Position numbers and translations under genes: made by a program
Source: Tundrisphaera lichenicola
Lineage (GTDB): Bacteria > Planctomycetota > Planctomycetia > Isosphaerales > Isosphaeraceae
Assembly: GCF_051175385.1 (NCBI RefSeq)
Contig: NZ_CP195106.1
Location: forward strand, 4,526,001-4,590,000
Reading direction: 5' to 3'
DNA length: 64,000 nt
Notes under the pieces: generated by a model
The model's input: the letters and a program-made list of their open reading frames with translations, nothing else
What the model was told of the DNA's origin: nothing
Database searches by the model: none
Part shown: one piece after another, positions 42,193 through 50,610 of the stretch
Layout of the letters: each line of letters opens with the position of its first letter
Position numbering within the stretch: the stretch's first letter is position 1

Positions 42193-43509
42193 ATGATTCG
42201 ATTCAGCAAGGTCTCGCGACTCGCGATGATCGCCGGACTCGCATGGCCCGTGCTCGGCCAGGCGCAGGAAATTAGGCCCTCCGAAGTTACGGAGAGGATC
42301 GAAGAAACGGTGGATGTCACGGTCGATGCTTCGGACGTCGCTGAAACATCGGTGATCACCGATGAATTGATCGGCGGCGACGACAAGCCGGGATCAGAGA
42401 CTCAAACCATCCGTCGGATCGTCCGGGCTCAGCCGTCGTCGGAAAATATCAATATTTATTCCAGGACGTTTTTCGAGACGTTGGAGGCGAAATATGGGCT
42501 CGTCCTGGCCCCGATCGACGATGCCCTCCGAACGCAACTCGCGATCCCGAAGGGTGAAGGTGTCGTCGTCGTCGAGGTCAAGTCGATGAGTTTGGCAGAA
42601 CAGGCCGGACTGAAGTCCAAGGATATCCTGTTGAGCCTGGGCGATAAACCGTTCGTAAGCGTCCCGCAGGCTCAGGGATTGTTCCTCCTCCTGGAAAAAG
42701 ACCCCGTTCGGATCAAGCTAATTCGCGAGGGGAAGCCCCAACAGATGAGCATTGTTGGACCCGAGCACGGCTTCTCTGCCGAATCGGCCGAGTTCTGGAT
42801 CGGTGTGCCAGTTTCGCCGGTCGACCCGATCCTCCGCTCCCACCTGGGCGAACTCCCCGCCGAGGCTGGACTGATCGCCAATGATGTCGTCAAGGATAGC
42901 CCGGCCGATCGCGCCGGTGTCAAGAAGAACGACATCCTGATCTCGTTGGGCGGCCAAACTTTAAAGTCTGCTGAGAATTTGATCGCCCAGGTTCAAGCCT
43001 CCGAAGGTAAGGCCGTCCCGCTGGTCGTCCTCCGTGCTGGAAAGCCAACAACCGTCGAGGTCACGCCGACGAAGCGTGCCCATCCCACAATCGTTAATTT
43101 CCGAGGGGTTCCGACCAATCTCCGATATCAACTCTTCCAGCCGAATGTGGCAATCGAGATCGATCCGAAGTCGTTCCGCGCCGAGAATCTTACGAAAGCC
43201 GACGGGAACATCGAACTGAAAGATATTCGGACAAACCGAATCTTCCGGGCTACTCCAGATCAAAAGCAGTATGAAGTGAAGGTGTTTGATCAATTACAAT
43301 TCAATGGAAAGTCATCGGGGGAAGCCGCCGGGAAGACGATGACGAGTCAAGGTCCGATCGACATCCAGCTCGAGCTCCTCACGAACAAGGCCAAGGCGAA
43401 CGTCGACGAGGCGACCGGCCGGATCGAGGTCCAGCTCAAGGAGCTATCGGCCAAGGTCGAGGAAATCCGGAAGGCGATCGAGGCGTTGAAGACACCGTCG
43501 GAGCATTGA
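42193..43509 (+). CDS. Exported double-PDZ protein
   Basis: A 438-residue protein with a signal peptide ending near AQA (residue 20). Two PDZ domains: about residues 105-190 (GVVVVEVKSMSLAEQAGLKSKDILLSLGDK) and 210-295 (GLIANDVVKDSPADRAGVKKNDILISLGGQ). Residues of about 300-390 are beta-rich, and the last 45 residues form a predicted coiled coil (ELSAKVEEIRKAIEALK). No protease domain is attached. It lies 54 bases after the anti-sigma gene on the same strand, so it is probably part of the sigma-controlled unit. It may sense or present misfolded periplasmic proteins. Confidence 0.8.
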   Translation: MIRFSKVSRLAMIAGLAWPVLGQAQEIRPSEVTERIEETVDVTVDASDVAETSVITDELIGGDDKPGSETQTIRRIVRAQPSSENINIYSRTFFETLEAKYGLVLAPIDDALRTQLAIPKGEGVVVVEVKSMSLAEQAGLKSKDILLSLGDKPFVSVPQAQGLFLLLEKDPVRIKLIREGKPQQMSIVGPEHGFSAESAEFWIGVPVSPVDPILRSHLGELPAEAGLIANDVVKDSPADRAGVKKNDILISLGGQTLKSAENLIAQVQASEGKAVPLVVLRAGKPTTVEVTPTKRAHPTIVNFRGVPTNLRYQLFQPNVAIEIDPKSFRAENLTKADGNIELKDIRTNRIFRATPDQKQYEVKVFDQLQFNGKSSGEAAGKTMTSQGPIDIQLELLTNKAKANVDEATGRIEVQLKELSAKVEEIRKAIEALKTPSEH

Positions 43510-43524
43510 TCAAATTCCAATGAC

Positions 43525-43578
43525 GAGAGGCGTTTCGTGACCGGAATGGGATACATCCCTGGTCACGGAACGCCTCTC
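43525..43578. terminator. Bidirectional terminator between the PDZ gene and purF
   Basis: 18-nt arms at 43525-43542 (GAGAGGCGTTTCGTGACC) and 43561-43578 are reverse complements except for one G-T pair. The 18-nt loop contains a second small palindrome (GGGAT-AC-ATCCC). It lies between two convergent genes, as expected of a shared terminator, but has no T tract. Confidence 0.75.
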
Positions 43579-43603
43579 ATCTAATGATCGTCTAGCCCGT
43601 TGT

Positions 43604-45193
43604 TTAACGCTCGTAAGAACGGACTCCTCGATGGCCATCCCCGCCCGCCGAGACGGCCTCGACCGCGTCGATCTGATAGAGATGCTCTCCGGCCGGGCTC
43701 GGGTAGTGGCCCGTGACGCAGGCCCGGCAAAGTCGATCGGACGATAGCCCCACGGATCGGGCGATCGAATCGACTGGGAGATATCGCAGGCTATCGGCAC
43801 CCAGTTCCTTGGCCATCCGCTGCTGGGCTTCCTCGGAGACCCCGCCGTTGGGCAGGTCCACGAATTTGGGGGCGAACAACTCGTCCCGGCTCGACATGTC
43901 GATCCCGTAGAAGCACGGGGCGATGATGGGCGGGCAGGCGATTCGGAGGTGGATCTCTCTCGCGCCGCCTCGATCGCGGATCTCGTGGACGAGCGCTCTC
44001 ATGGTCGTGGAGCGGACGATACTGTCCTCGACCAGGAGGACCCGCTTGCCGGCCAGGACCTCGGGCAGCGGTGTGTACTTGAGTCGGGCCTTGGAAGCCC
44101 GGTCGGCGTTCCCCTCGATGAAGGTCCGGCCGACGTAACGATTCCTCATCAAGCCCTCGACCGAAGGCAGGCCCAGCTCGAACGCCATTGCGTCGGCGGC
44201 CGCCTTGGCGGTGTCGGGGACGGGCACGACAATCGTCCCGGCGTCGCGAGGGACATCCTCGAGCCGAGCGAGTTCCTTGCCGAGCGCGGCCCTGCTGAGA
44301 TAGACCGAGCGATCATCGAGAGTGCTGGCGACATTGGCGAAGTAGATCCACTCGAAGAAGCAATGAGCATGCTTCGGCGAGGGGGCGAACCGCTCGATCC
44401 GGACGCCCTGGGCATTGGCGACGGCCAGAGTTCCCGGTTCCAACGACCGGATTCCCTGGAAGCCGAGGTTGGAAAGCGGGACGCTCTCGCTGGCCGCGGC
44501 GAAGAGCGGCCCATCCTCGGCAATGCAGAGCGGACGGAAGCCCATCGGGTCGCGAGCCACCACGAGATCCCCGAGGGCCGAGAGCAGGACGACGTTATAG
44601 GCCCCGTCGAAACGGTCGGCTAATCGTCCGAATACACCAACCCAGTCGATCACCGGCCCTTCATTCTGCAACTCGTAGCTCAACGAGTGCATCAGGATCT
44701 CTGTGTCGGTGTCACGCTTGAGGTGATAATCCCCCTGGTCGAGCAACTCCTGGCGAAGTTCCTGGTAGTTGGTCAACTGGCCATTGAAAGCGAAGGCGAA
44801 CCACTTGGCCTTCCGGCCGTGATCTCGTTCGAAAGGTTGTGCATAGCTTTTGTCGTCGGCCCCGCAGGTCGCATAGCGGACGTGGCCGATCGCCGCAGGG
44901 CCATCCTGGCCCCTCATGATCTTCTCGAATTTCTCTTTGTGATTCAGCCGGAAACCTTCGGCTACGGTCCCCAACTCCTTGTGGGTGGTTAGGATCGCCT
45001 TCCGTGTGGGGTTGTAGCTCGTCATCCCCGAGGCAAGCTGGCCCCGATTCTGCATGTCGAGCAGCATCCTGGGGACAAGCCGAGAGACGCTGTTGACGTC
45101 GCCGGCAATCGGCGCCAGCCTCGAAACCGAACCGCCTTCGGCATGGCGATGATAGACGGCCGCCACGCCGCACTCGTGGTTCAATTCGCCCAT
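43604..45193 (-). CDS. purF: Amidophosphoribosyltransferase, iron-sulfur type
   Basis: Glutamine PRPP amidotransferase, the first step of purine synthesis, 529 residues. The N-terminus is MGELNHECGVAA: a 7-residue propeptide and the nucleophile Cys8. The class II amidotransferase blocks (RGQLASGM, HVRYATCG, FNGQLTNY) follow. The PRPP motif is LLVEDSIVRSTT, and NRYVGRTFIE is the conserved core. Four cysteines in the places of the B. subtilis [4Fe-4S] ligands are visible: in AHCFFEW, APCFYGID and the LCRAC pair near the end. Canonical DDSIVRGTT is EDSIVRSTT here, a small departure. Confidence 0.88.
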   Translation of the reverse strand: MGELNHECGVAAVYHRHAEGGSVSRLAPIAGDVNSVSRLVPRMLLDMQNRGQLASGMTSYNPTRKAILTTHKELGTVAEGFRLNHKEKFEKIMRGQDGPAAIGHVRYATCGADDKSYAQPFERDHGRKAKWFAFAFNGQLTNYQELRQELLDQGDYHLKRDTDTEILMHSLSYELQNEGPVIDWVGVFGRLADRFDGAYNVVLLSALGDLVVARDPMGFRPLCIAEDGPLFAAASESVPLSNLGFQGIRSLEPGTLAVANAQGVRIERFAPSPKHAHCFFEWIYFANVASTLDDRSVYLSRAALGKELARLEDVPRDAGTIVVPVPDTAKAAADAMAFELGLPSVEGLMRNRYVGRTFIEGNADRASKARLKYTPLPEVLAGKRVLLVEDSIVRSTTMRALVHEIRDRGGAREIHLRIACPPIIAPCFYGIDMSSRDELFAPKFVDLPNGGVSEEAQQRMAKELGADSLRYLPVDSIARSVGLSSDRLCRACVTGHYPSPAGEHLYQIDAVEAVSAGGDGHRGVRSYER

Positions 45194-45221
45194 GGGCTAA
45201 GGTTTACACCCCGAAAGCTCG

Positions 45222-45243
45222 ACCCGATTCGTGAACCGGGTCA
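45222..45243 (-). promoter_or_regulatory. Hairpin in the purF leader
   Basis: GACCCG (45222-45227) pairs with CGGGTC (45238-45243) over 6 bp; TTC and GAA inside can add 3 more. It lies 28 bases before the purF ATG. It may affect translation or act as a weak operator. No known purine riboswitch pattern is visible. Confidence 0.3.
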
Positions 45244-45313
45244 GGAATGAAGGGAGACGACCAACTTTGGCCAGAGGAGGGATCGACTTCGCCTAGGCGT
45301 TGCCGACCGCCAG

Positions 45314-45342
45314 ATTATAATGAGCAACACCTCTACCGACAA
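45314..45342 (-). promoter_or_regulatory. Candidate purF promoter
   Basis: Read on the minus strand: TTGTCG (45342-45337), 17 bases, then TATAAT (45319-45314). The -10 is a perfect match and the -35 matches 4 of 6. It lies in the palindrome ATTATAAT, so a -10 also exists on the plus strand toward proB, but no -35 at the right distance is visible there. Confidence 0.5.
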
Positions 45343-45479
45343 CCTTCATGAGCGAGGCGACTTGAAGACCACACCGTCAGGATGTGGCCGATCATCACGT
45401 TCGGATCAACCAGGTTGTCTTGCGGCGTGGTGGTAAACTCCTTCCTCAGAAACGTTTCCTCCGAAAGGTCCGCCCCCCG

Positions 45480-46619
45480 ATGGTCCGCGATCTGGTCCGA
45501 GACGATGTGGTTCTTTCGGCCCAAACCTGGGTCGTCAAAGTCGGCACGAGTGTGCTAACCGGCCCAGACGGGACCCTCGATCCCGGTCGGATCGGCCATT
45601 TGGCCGAGCAGATCAGCGCCGTGACGGACACGGGTCGAAGGGTTGCCCTGGTCAGCTCGGGGGCCGTCGGAGCAGGGATTGGCCAGCTAGGATTGCCCCG
45701 CCGCCCCGATAACCTCCGACAGCTTCAAGCCGCCGCGTCCGTTGGCCAAGCTTACCTCATCCGGGCGTATGATGAAGGGTTTCGAAGGCACGGTCGCCAC
45801 GCGGCCCAGCTCCTCCTCACTCATGAGGACTTCGATAGCCGACCACGCTATCTGAATATGCGGAATACCCTGACTGCCCTCTTCGAGTATGACGCCGTAC
45901 CCGTGATCAACGAGAACGACACGACCAGCGTCGACGAGATCAAGTTCGGCGACAACGACAAACTCGCCGCGATGGTCACCAACCTTCTTCAGGCACCCTT
46001 GTTGGTTATCCTCAGCGTGGTCGACGGACTTTGCCGATCCGACCCCGGATCCTCCGGGATCGGTGAGGTGGTCCCTCTGGTCCCCAACCTCGATGATGAG
46101 ATCCTGGGGCTGGCCGGCGATAGTCGAAGCAGCCTCGGGACGGGCGGGATGAGGAGCAAGCTTCAGGCGGCCGGCCTGGTGACGAGGGCTGGGGGATCGG
46201 TGATCATCGCGTCGGGAAAGAAGCCCGAGCCGCTCACTCGGATCCTGGCGGGAGAGCCGGTCGGGACGCTCTTCCTGGCCCGAGGGGCGACCCAGGCCGC
46301 CAGGAAACGCTGGATCGGCAGCACCGCTCGACCTCGGGGCCACCTGGTCGTCGATGCCGGGGCCCGGATCGCGCTCGAATCGGGCGACCGGAGCCTGCTG
46401 GCCATCGGGATCGTCGAGGTTATCGGCGAATTCGAGAAAGGAGACGTGGTCGGCGTCCGCGATCCCCAGGGCCATGAATTCGCGAGGGGATTGATTAATT
46501 ACCCATCACTCGACACCCGCCAGATTCGAGGCCTCCGGACCGAGCAGGCCCGGCTAGCGATCGGATCGGCACTGTATGACGAAGTCATTCACCGTGACAA
46601 TCTCGTCCTGACCCGATAG
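45480..46619 (+). CDS. proB: Glutamate 5-kinase
   Basis: Phosphorylates glutamate, the first step of proline synthesis. 379 residues from ATG 45480, with AAAGG 11 bases upstream; the frame continues 32 residues upstream, but that extension lacks family features. Blocks in order: TWVVKVGTSVLTG, VALVSSGAVGAGIGQL, LLTHEDF, NENDTTSVDEIKFGDNDKLAAMV and GGMRSKLQAA. The C-terminal PUA domain (about 285-375) begins ARKRWIGSTARPRGHLVVDAGA, as expected for the full-length enzyme. It is divergent from purF. Confidence 0.95.
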   Translation: MVRDLVRDDVVLSAQTWVVKVGTSVLTGPDGTLDPGRIGHLAEQISAVTDTGRRVALVSSGAVGAGIGQLGLPRRPDNLRQLQAAASVGQAYLIRAYDEGFRRHGRHAAQLLLTHEDFDSRPRYLNMRNTLTALFEYDAVPVINENDTTSVDEIKFGDNDKLAAMVTNLLQAPLLVILSVVDGLCRSDPGSSGIGEVVPLVPNLDDEILGLAGDSRSSLGTGGMRSKLQAAGLVTRAGGSVIIASGKKPEPLTRILAGEPVGTLFLARGATQAARKRWIGSTARPRGHLVVDAGARIALESGDRSLLAIGIVEVIGEFEKGDVVGVRDPQGHEFARGLINYPSLDTRQIRGLRTEQARLAIGSALYDEVIHRDNLVLTR

Positions 46620-46649
46620 GCCCAGCCTTACGCCGATGATCTCACCGAG

Positions 46650-48011
46650 TCAAGGGATGGGGAGATCCCGGAACTCGAAAGGCACTTCGGTCGAGACACG
46701 CGTCATGCCGTGATGGACGATCATGGAAGGTCGGATTGGTCGATTCTGAGGGATCAGGCTGAGCGTCAGTCGAATTTCTTCGCCATCGAAGGTCGAGCTG
46801 GAAGGGAACCAATCCAGAGGCTCGCCCGTGGCATCCAGGATCTCAAGTTGCTCCTGGGGAGATTCGAGGCGGGCCGCAAGCGGATCTATATCCGGTTCGA
46901 CGACCTTCGACCCTATTCCGATCGACTTTAAAGATAGCTCGATCGTCGCACTTTGACCGTCCTGGGCTCGTCGAAGCTCGTGGATTTTCAAGTCAACATC
47001 GGCGCTCCGGAAACTCTTTCCCGTGGCACCGTCCAGTGGAATCATTAACGGATCGGGCTTCCGGGTCGAGACGAGGACCGGCAATGAACCTTTCAGCCGT
47101 CGTACCCGGCGGCCGGATGAGTCGGGATAGGTCAGGTCGATCCGAAACCGAATGTGAGGTGAAGGATTGATCCCAAAATAGCCCGAAGCCCGCTGGAGAG
47201 TTGCATGTGCCGCCGGCATCAGGAGCGACTTCCCTTGATCGTCGAAGGCCTCCGTGACCCTGGGGTCTCCGTTGCGGGTGATCGAGAGCCGGGGCTCGGC
47301 CGCCGTCATAAGCTGGAAATAGAATTGGCGATTCGGAGCCGAGGGACGGCCTGCTTGATCCTCACCCGTTGCTGGGGGAACTTCGTCTATCCCTTGAGCG
47401 GGCCTTGACCTCGAAAGATGGATTTCGCTCTGGTAATGAACGCTCGAAAGGGCGGTCCGGAAGGGGCCACTGTCCCAGATGGGTTCGTCGGACGAACTTG
47501 GCCCTCGATAAATCGCAAAGGTCCGATCGCGATGAGTGACGGGCGGGGCTGCTCCAAATTCGTAATGCAATCCTCCTGCCTTGCAGAGAGCGTCGATGCC
47601 TTCCCAGAACGGGAGGGGCTCGTCGGCCCGGAGCGTGATCCGGGGTGCATCCCCGACCTGACCATCCTCGGCGATGAACTGGAGCGAGAGACCAGATCGA
47701 TGGTTGATATCGCGAATCACGTCGAGGATCGGAACATCCCGATAATCGAACGAGATCGGTGTGGGTTCGACCAGTAAAGTTGCCTCGATCTGCTCTAGGA
47801 TGGAGGATGCTCGTAGTCGAATCTCGGGATCTCGCGACCCCAACGCGGATCGGAGGGCCGGAATCGCATTCCGACCAAGCTTGGTCAGGGATACCTCGGC
47901 CGACTCTCTCTGCCGGTAACGAGGAGACCCAAGCTCGCCGATCAAGACTGTCGGATCAGGGGTCGCCGCATCAGCCCCGACGAGCGCCAGTACAAGGATC
48001 GCGACGAACAT
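46650..48011 (-). CDS. Exported protein with HEAT-like and STN-like domains
   Basis: A 453-residue protein from ATG 48011 (GGAG 7 bases upstream); ATG 48038 would add 9 residues. It has a signal peptide (MFVAILVLALVGADA). Residues of about 20-75 contain a HEAT-like helical pair (LGSPRYRQRESAEVSLTKLG), then a block resembling secretin small domains (ISFDYRDVPILDVIRDINHRSGLSLQF), and beta-rich sequence to the end. It is convergent with proB. I recognise no known full-length protein. Two such STN-like proteins (see 34.1 kb) in one window suggest a shared domain used by planctomycetes outside secretins. Confidence 0.65.
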   Translation of the reverse strand: MFVAILVLALVGADAATPDPTVLIGELGSPRYRQRESAEVSLTKLGRNAIPALRSALGSRDPEIRLRASSILEQIEATLLVEPTPISFDYRDVPILDVIRDINHRSGLSLQFIAEDGQVGDAPRITLRADEPLPFWEGIDALCKAGGLHYEFGAAPPVTHRDRTFAIYRGPSSSDEPIWDSGPFRTALSSVHYQSEIHLSRSRPAQGIDEVPPATGEDQAGRPSAPNRQFYFQLMTAAEPRLSITRNGDPRVTEAFDDQGKSLLMPAAHATLQRASGYFGINPSPHIRFRIDLTYPDSSGRRVRRLKGSLPVLVSTRKPDPLMIPLDGATGKSFRSADVDLKIHELRRAQDGQSATIELSLKSIGIGSKVVEPDIDPLAARLESPQEQLEILDATGEPLDWFPSSSTFDGEEIRLTLSLIPQNRPIRPSMIVHHGMTRVSTEVPFEFRDLPIP

Positions 48012-48349
48012 CGAGGCACTCCAATCGATTGGATCCAACGGAGGCTGAACGAGCCTCTGGACCGACCATCACGAGTTAAATCGACCCATGACGGTCCCCC
48101 ATCATAGCTCATCCCCCATGCAATTCCACGGCCGTGTGCCATTTCCCGCGTCGGATCGAAGGTTCGCGAGGTGGAGATCCGATGCCAGATCGACCCGGTT
48201 GGAGCACCCGACTTACTATGTTAGAGTAAAGGGTGATACGCAAACACGGGCAGCACTTCGGCCTGCCTTATGCTTGCCTATCCTCGACTTCGGATCGCGC
48301 GAGATCCCCGGTCCGCGCTCTGGAAGTATTTCGGGGAAGGAGAACTCGA
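48012..48349. other. Divergent intergenic stretch of 338 bases
   Basis: Lies between two divergent exported-protein genes. TTACT and AGTAA (48213-48228 area) form a small AT-rich inverted repeat, and TATGTT at 48217-48222 could be a -10 box, but no matching -35 is at the right distance. I see no gene in it. Confidence 0.4.
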
Positions 48350-49114
48350 ATGATGACGAGTCTCGGACGACTGACATTGGCCCTTTTGGTGGCCTCGGCC
48401 TGGGCCTCGACCGCGTCGGCACAGGGGAATGTTTTCAATCCCTATGGAAATTCCGGGTACGCAGACTACCGGGAATTCGCGTCTCCGAACTTCGGGATCA
48501 ATCCGAGCATGCCCGGGCAAGCTCGACTCGACAATGTTCCCTTGATCACTCGTCCTCGTGTCAACACCTTCCAGGATTTCACGGAATCATTGGAAAGCGA
48601 TTCGGGACTGGAATTCGACAGAGGGGTAACCACCCGGATGCCGTATTTCGAGGCTTATCGGCGGTACGACCGACAGTTTAGGCCCCAGTTCCAGCCGAAA
48701 GTCGAAGCAGATAAAGAATTTGCCGAGAGGTACAAGAAGCGTCAGGAACTCTATCAACAGATCATGGTCGAAAGAGACCCACTGAAGCGATCACAACTGC
48801 TCCGCGAATATCGAGGTTATTCGCTCGACAGGCCGGCTTCCACTCCGAAGGAGAAAGCAGCAGAAGCCAACGCGAAGAAGCCGTCGAAACCAGAGGTGGT
48901 CAAGCCCGGCAGGACGACGGCCCCCTTGTCGTCTTCGGTCCGCCCGAGAGTCGCAGCCCCGTCTCCCTACAGGCGGCCGAGCCGGGCGGGCAGTTCGACC
49001 CAACCGGGCCGAGCTCCGGCTCCTCCGACGACAACCAGGCCCTCGACCTCGTCAGATCCGGCTCTCGAGGCCGCCCCCAACCCAGCCTCGATCACCGTTC
49101 CCCCTCCTCGATGA
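48350..49114 (+). CDS. Exported protein of unknown function, Pro-rich end
   Basis: A 254-residue protein starting at the double ATG 48350/48353, with AAGGAG 7 bases upstream. The signal peptide ends in ASTASA before QGNVF (about residue 26). The middle part has YFEAYRRYDRQFRPQFQPKVEADKEF and a charged helix (EFAERYKKRQELYQQIMVERDPLKR). The last 80 residues are Pro/Ser/Thr/Ala-rich (TTRPSTSSDPALEAAP), with a Lys-rich patch before it. No enzyme motif is visible. It may be a wall or surface component. Confidence 0.6.
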   Translation: MMTSLGRLTLALLVASAWASTASAQGNVFNPYGNSGYADYREFASPNFGINPSMPGQARLDNVPLITRPRVNTFQDFTESLESDSGLEFDRGVTTRMPYFEAYRRYDRQFRPQFQPKVEADKEFAERYKKRQELYQQIMVERDPLKRSQLLREYRGYSLDRPASTPKEKAAEANAKKPSKPEVVKPGRTTAPLSSSVRPRVAAPSPYRRPSRAGSSTQPGRAPAPPTTTRPSTSSDPALEAAPNPASITVPPPR

Positions 49115-49238
49115 GCACGGGTGTCGCCGGTGGCCAAGATTCCCTCCAAACTTTGACGCTCGTTCATCCCAGGCCTACAATACCGCCGGTTAACGCAGTT
49201 CGCGGAATGGGTGATTGAAAGTTCGACTCGGTGGCCTC

Positions 49239-49266
49239 TTGCGATCCCGCAATTCCGGCGTATGAT
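49239..49266 (+). promoter_or_regulatory. Candidate nuo operon promoter
   Basis: TTGCGA (49239-49244), 16 bases, then TATGAT (49261-49266; 5 of 6). Transcription would start near 49273, about 105 bases before the nuoA ATG, with a hairpin in the leader. Confidence 0.45.
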
Positions 49267-49292
49267 CGTGGTCGTCGAGTGATGACACTATC

Positions 49293-49318
49293 TCCCGGTT
49301 TTCACCGGGATCATTTTT
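49293..49318 (+). terminator. Hairpin with T tract in the nuo leader
   Basis: TCCCGGT-TTTC-ACCGGGA (7-bp stem, 49293-49310) followed by TCATTTTT. It is either the terminator of the upstream exported-protein gene or an attenuator in the nuo leader, since the candidate promoter lies upstream of it. Confidence 0.55.
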
Positions 49319-49379
49319 GGTCCTACTTTGTGAAACTCTTCACGAAGCGGTCCTCCGGCAGATTGCGGGCCTGACATTC

Positions 49380-49805
49380 ATGGGTACGGAATTCACGCCG
49401 ATCTTCGTGTTCATACTGGTCGCGATTTTCACCGCGATCAGCATGCTGCTGATCAATGCGATCATAGGTCCTCGAAAGACGACGGCCGTCAAACAGATGC
49501 CGTACGAATCGGGGATGGACCCGATCGGCGATGCCCGACAGCGGTTTGATGTTCGTTACTATCTGGTCGCGATCGTTTTCTTACTGTTCGATGTCGAACT
49601 TCTCTTCCTCTACCCCTGGGCGGTCGGCCAGTACAGCGTCGATGCTCATGCCGCCGTGGCTGAAGCGGCCGTGGCGGCCTCCGTGGCCCCGGGCATCCCG
49701 CCCGCATTCCGCGGGGTGGTGTTCCTGGAAATTCTCGTCTTCATCGTGGTTCTGGCGGCTGCTTTCGCTTATGCCTGGCGTAAGGGGGTGTTCGAGTGGC
49801 GTTAG
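49380..49805 (+). CDS. nuoA: NADH-quinone oxidoreductase subunit A
   Basis: Membrane subunit of complex I, 141 residues from ATG 49380, with three membrane helices (about 10-30, 65-85 and 112-132). The family block is QMPYESGMDPIGDARQRFDVRYYLVAIVFLLFDVE (residues 42-76), with the conserved ESG-D and FDVE. A TTG at 49317 would add 21 residues, but it sits at the end of the T tract of a hairpin. The nuoB start overlaps the stop by 10 bases, so the two are translationally coupled. First gene of a 14-gene operon. Confidence 0.9.
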   Translation: MGTEFTPIFVFILVAIFTAISMLLINAIIGPRKTTAVKQMPYESGMDPIGDARQRFDVRYYLVAIVFLLFDVELLFLYPWAVGQYSVDAHAAVAEAAVAASVAPGIPPAFRGVVFLEILVFIVVLAAAFAYAWRKGVFEWR

Positions 49806-50521
49806 GAATCCCGACTGCCGGCGGCCCGGGCACGCCGGCCCTGAATTCGACCGGGTCCGTCGCCGAGATCAGGCCCCGCGGCTCGATCGAAGTTCCCGAA
49901 GGGACCATCATCAGCAAGGTTGAAGATGTCACGAATTGGCTGACGAATTACAGCCGTAAGAACAGCCTTTGGCCGATGCCTTTCGCTACGGCTTGCTGCG
50001 GGATCGAGTTGATGGCCGTGGGTGCCAGCCGCTTCGACATCGCTCGATTCGGTGCCGAGGTCATGAGGTTTAGCCCTCGTCAATGTGATCTGCTGATCAT
50101 CGCCGGTCGGATCGCCATGAAGATGATGCCGGTCCTTCAGCGGATCTGGCTCCAGATGCCCGAGCCGAAGTGGTGCATCAGCATGGGGGCCTGTGCCTGC
50201 ACCGGTGGCGTTTTCGATACCTATGCGGTAGTCCAGGGGGCCGATCGCTTCATGCCGGTCGATGTCTACATCCCCGGCTGCCCACCTCGTCCCGAGCAAA
50301 TCCTCCGGGCGTTGATGGATCTCCAAGCCAAGATCCAGAAGGGCGGGACGCTCTTCGGCAACAATGGCCTGCCCGAATTGCAGTCGCGTGAAAAGATGCT
50401 TATCGAGAAGCAGGTCCTCGCGCCCGGCCTGGCATTGGCCGAGGAGCGAGGTGACGAGTCTCGTTTCGGTTATCGCCTCCCGGGCGGTACCGGCCTGTTG
50501 GGTCGAGATGAATCGAAGTGA
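49796..50521 (+). CDS. nuoB: NADH-quinone oxidoreductase subunit B
   Basis: Carries the [4Fe-4S] cluster N2 that passes electrons to quinone. 241 residues from a GTG overlapping nuoA. The four ligands are visible: adjacent Cys67 and Cys68 (TACCGIEL), Cys133 (GACACTGG) and Cys162 (PGCPPRPE). They keep the spacing of the E. coli protein. The C-terminal 60 residues, after LFGNNGLPELQ, are an extension rich in Glu, Arg and Gly that the short form lacks. Confidence 0.95.
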   Translation: MALGIPTAGGPGTPALNSTGSVAEIRPRGSIEVPEGTIISKVEDVTNWLTNYSRKNSLWPMPFATACCGIELMAVGASRFDIARFGAEVMRFSPRQCDLLIIAGRIAMKMMPVLQRIWLQMPEPKWCISMGACACTGGVFDTYAVVQGADRFMPVDVYIPGCPPRPEQILRALMDLQAKIQKGGTLFGNNGLPELQSREKMLIEKQVLAPGLALAEERGDESRFGYRLPGGTGLLGRDESK

Positions 50522-50610
50522 CCGGGCGATCGCGGGCGATCCATCTGCCGTGAACCTTGGACCGAACGCGGACGCTTGATCGATCGACGCTATTCGAGAG
50601 GGTTGACCAA

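Noticed and set aside
45194..45243. A purine riboswitch in front of purF
   Set aside because: Only a simple 6-bp hairpin is visible; the three-way junction pattern of a purine riboswitch is not.
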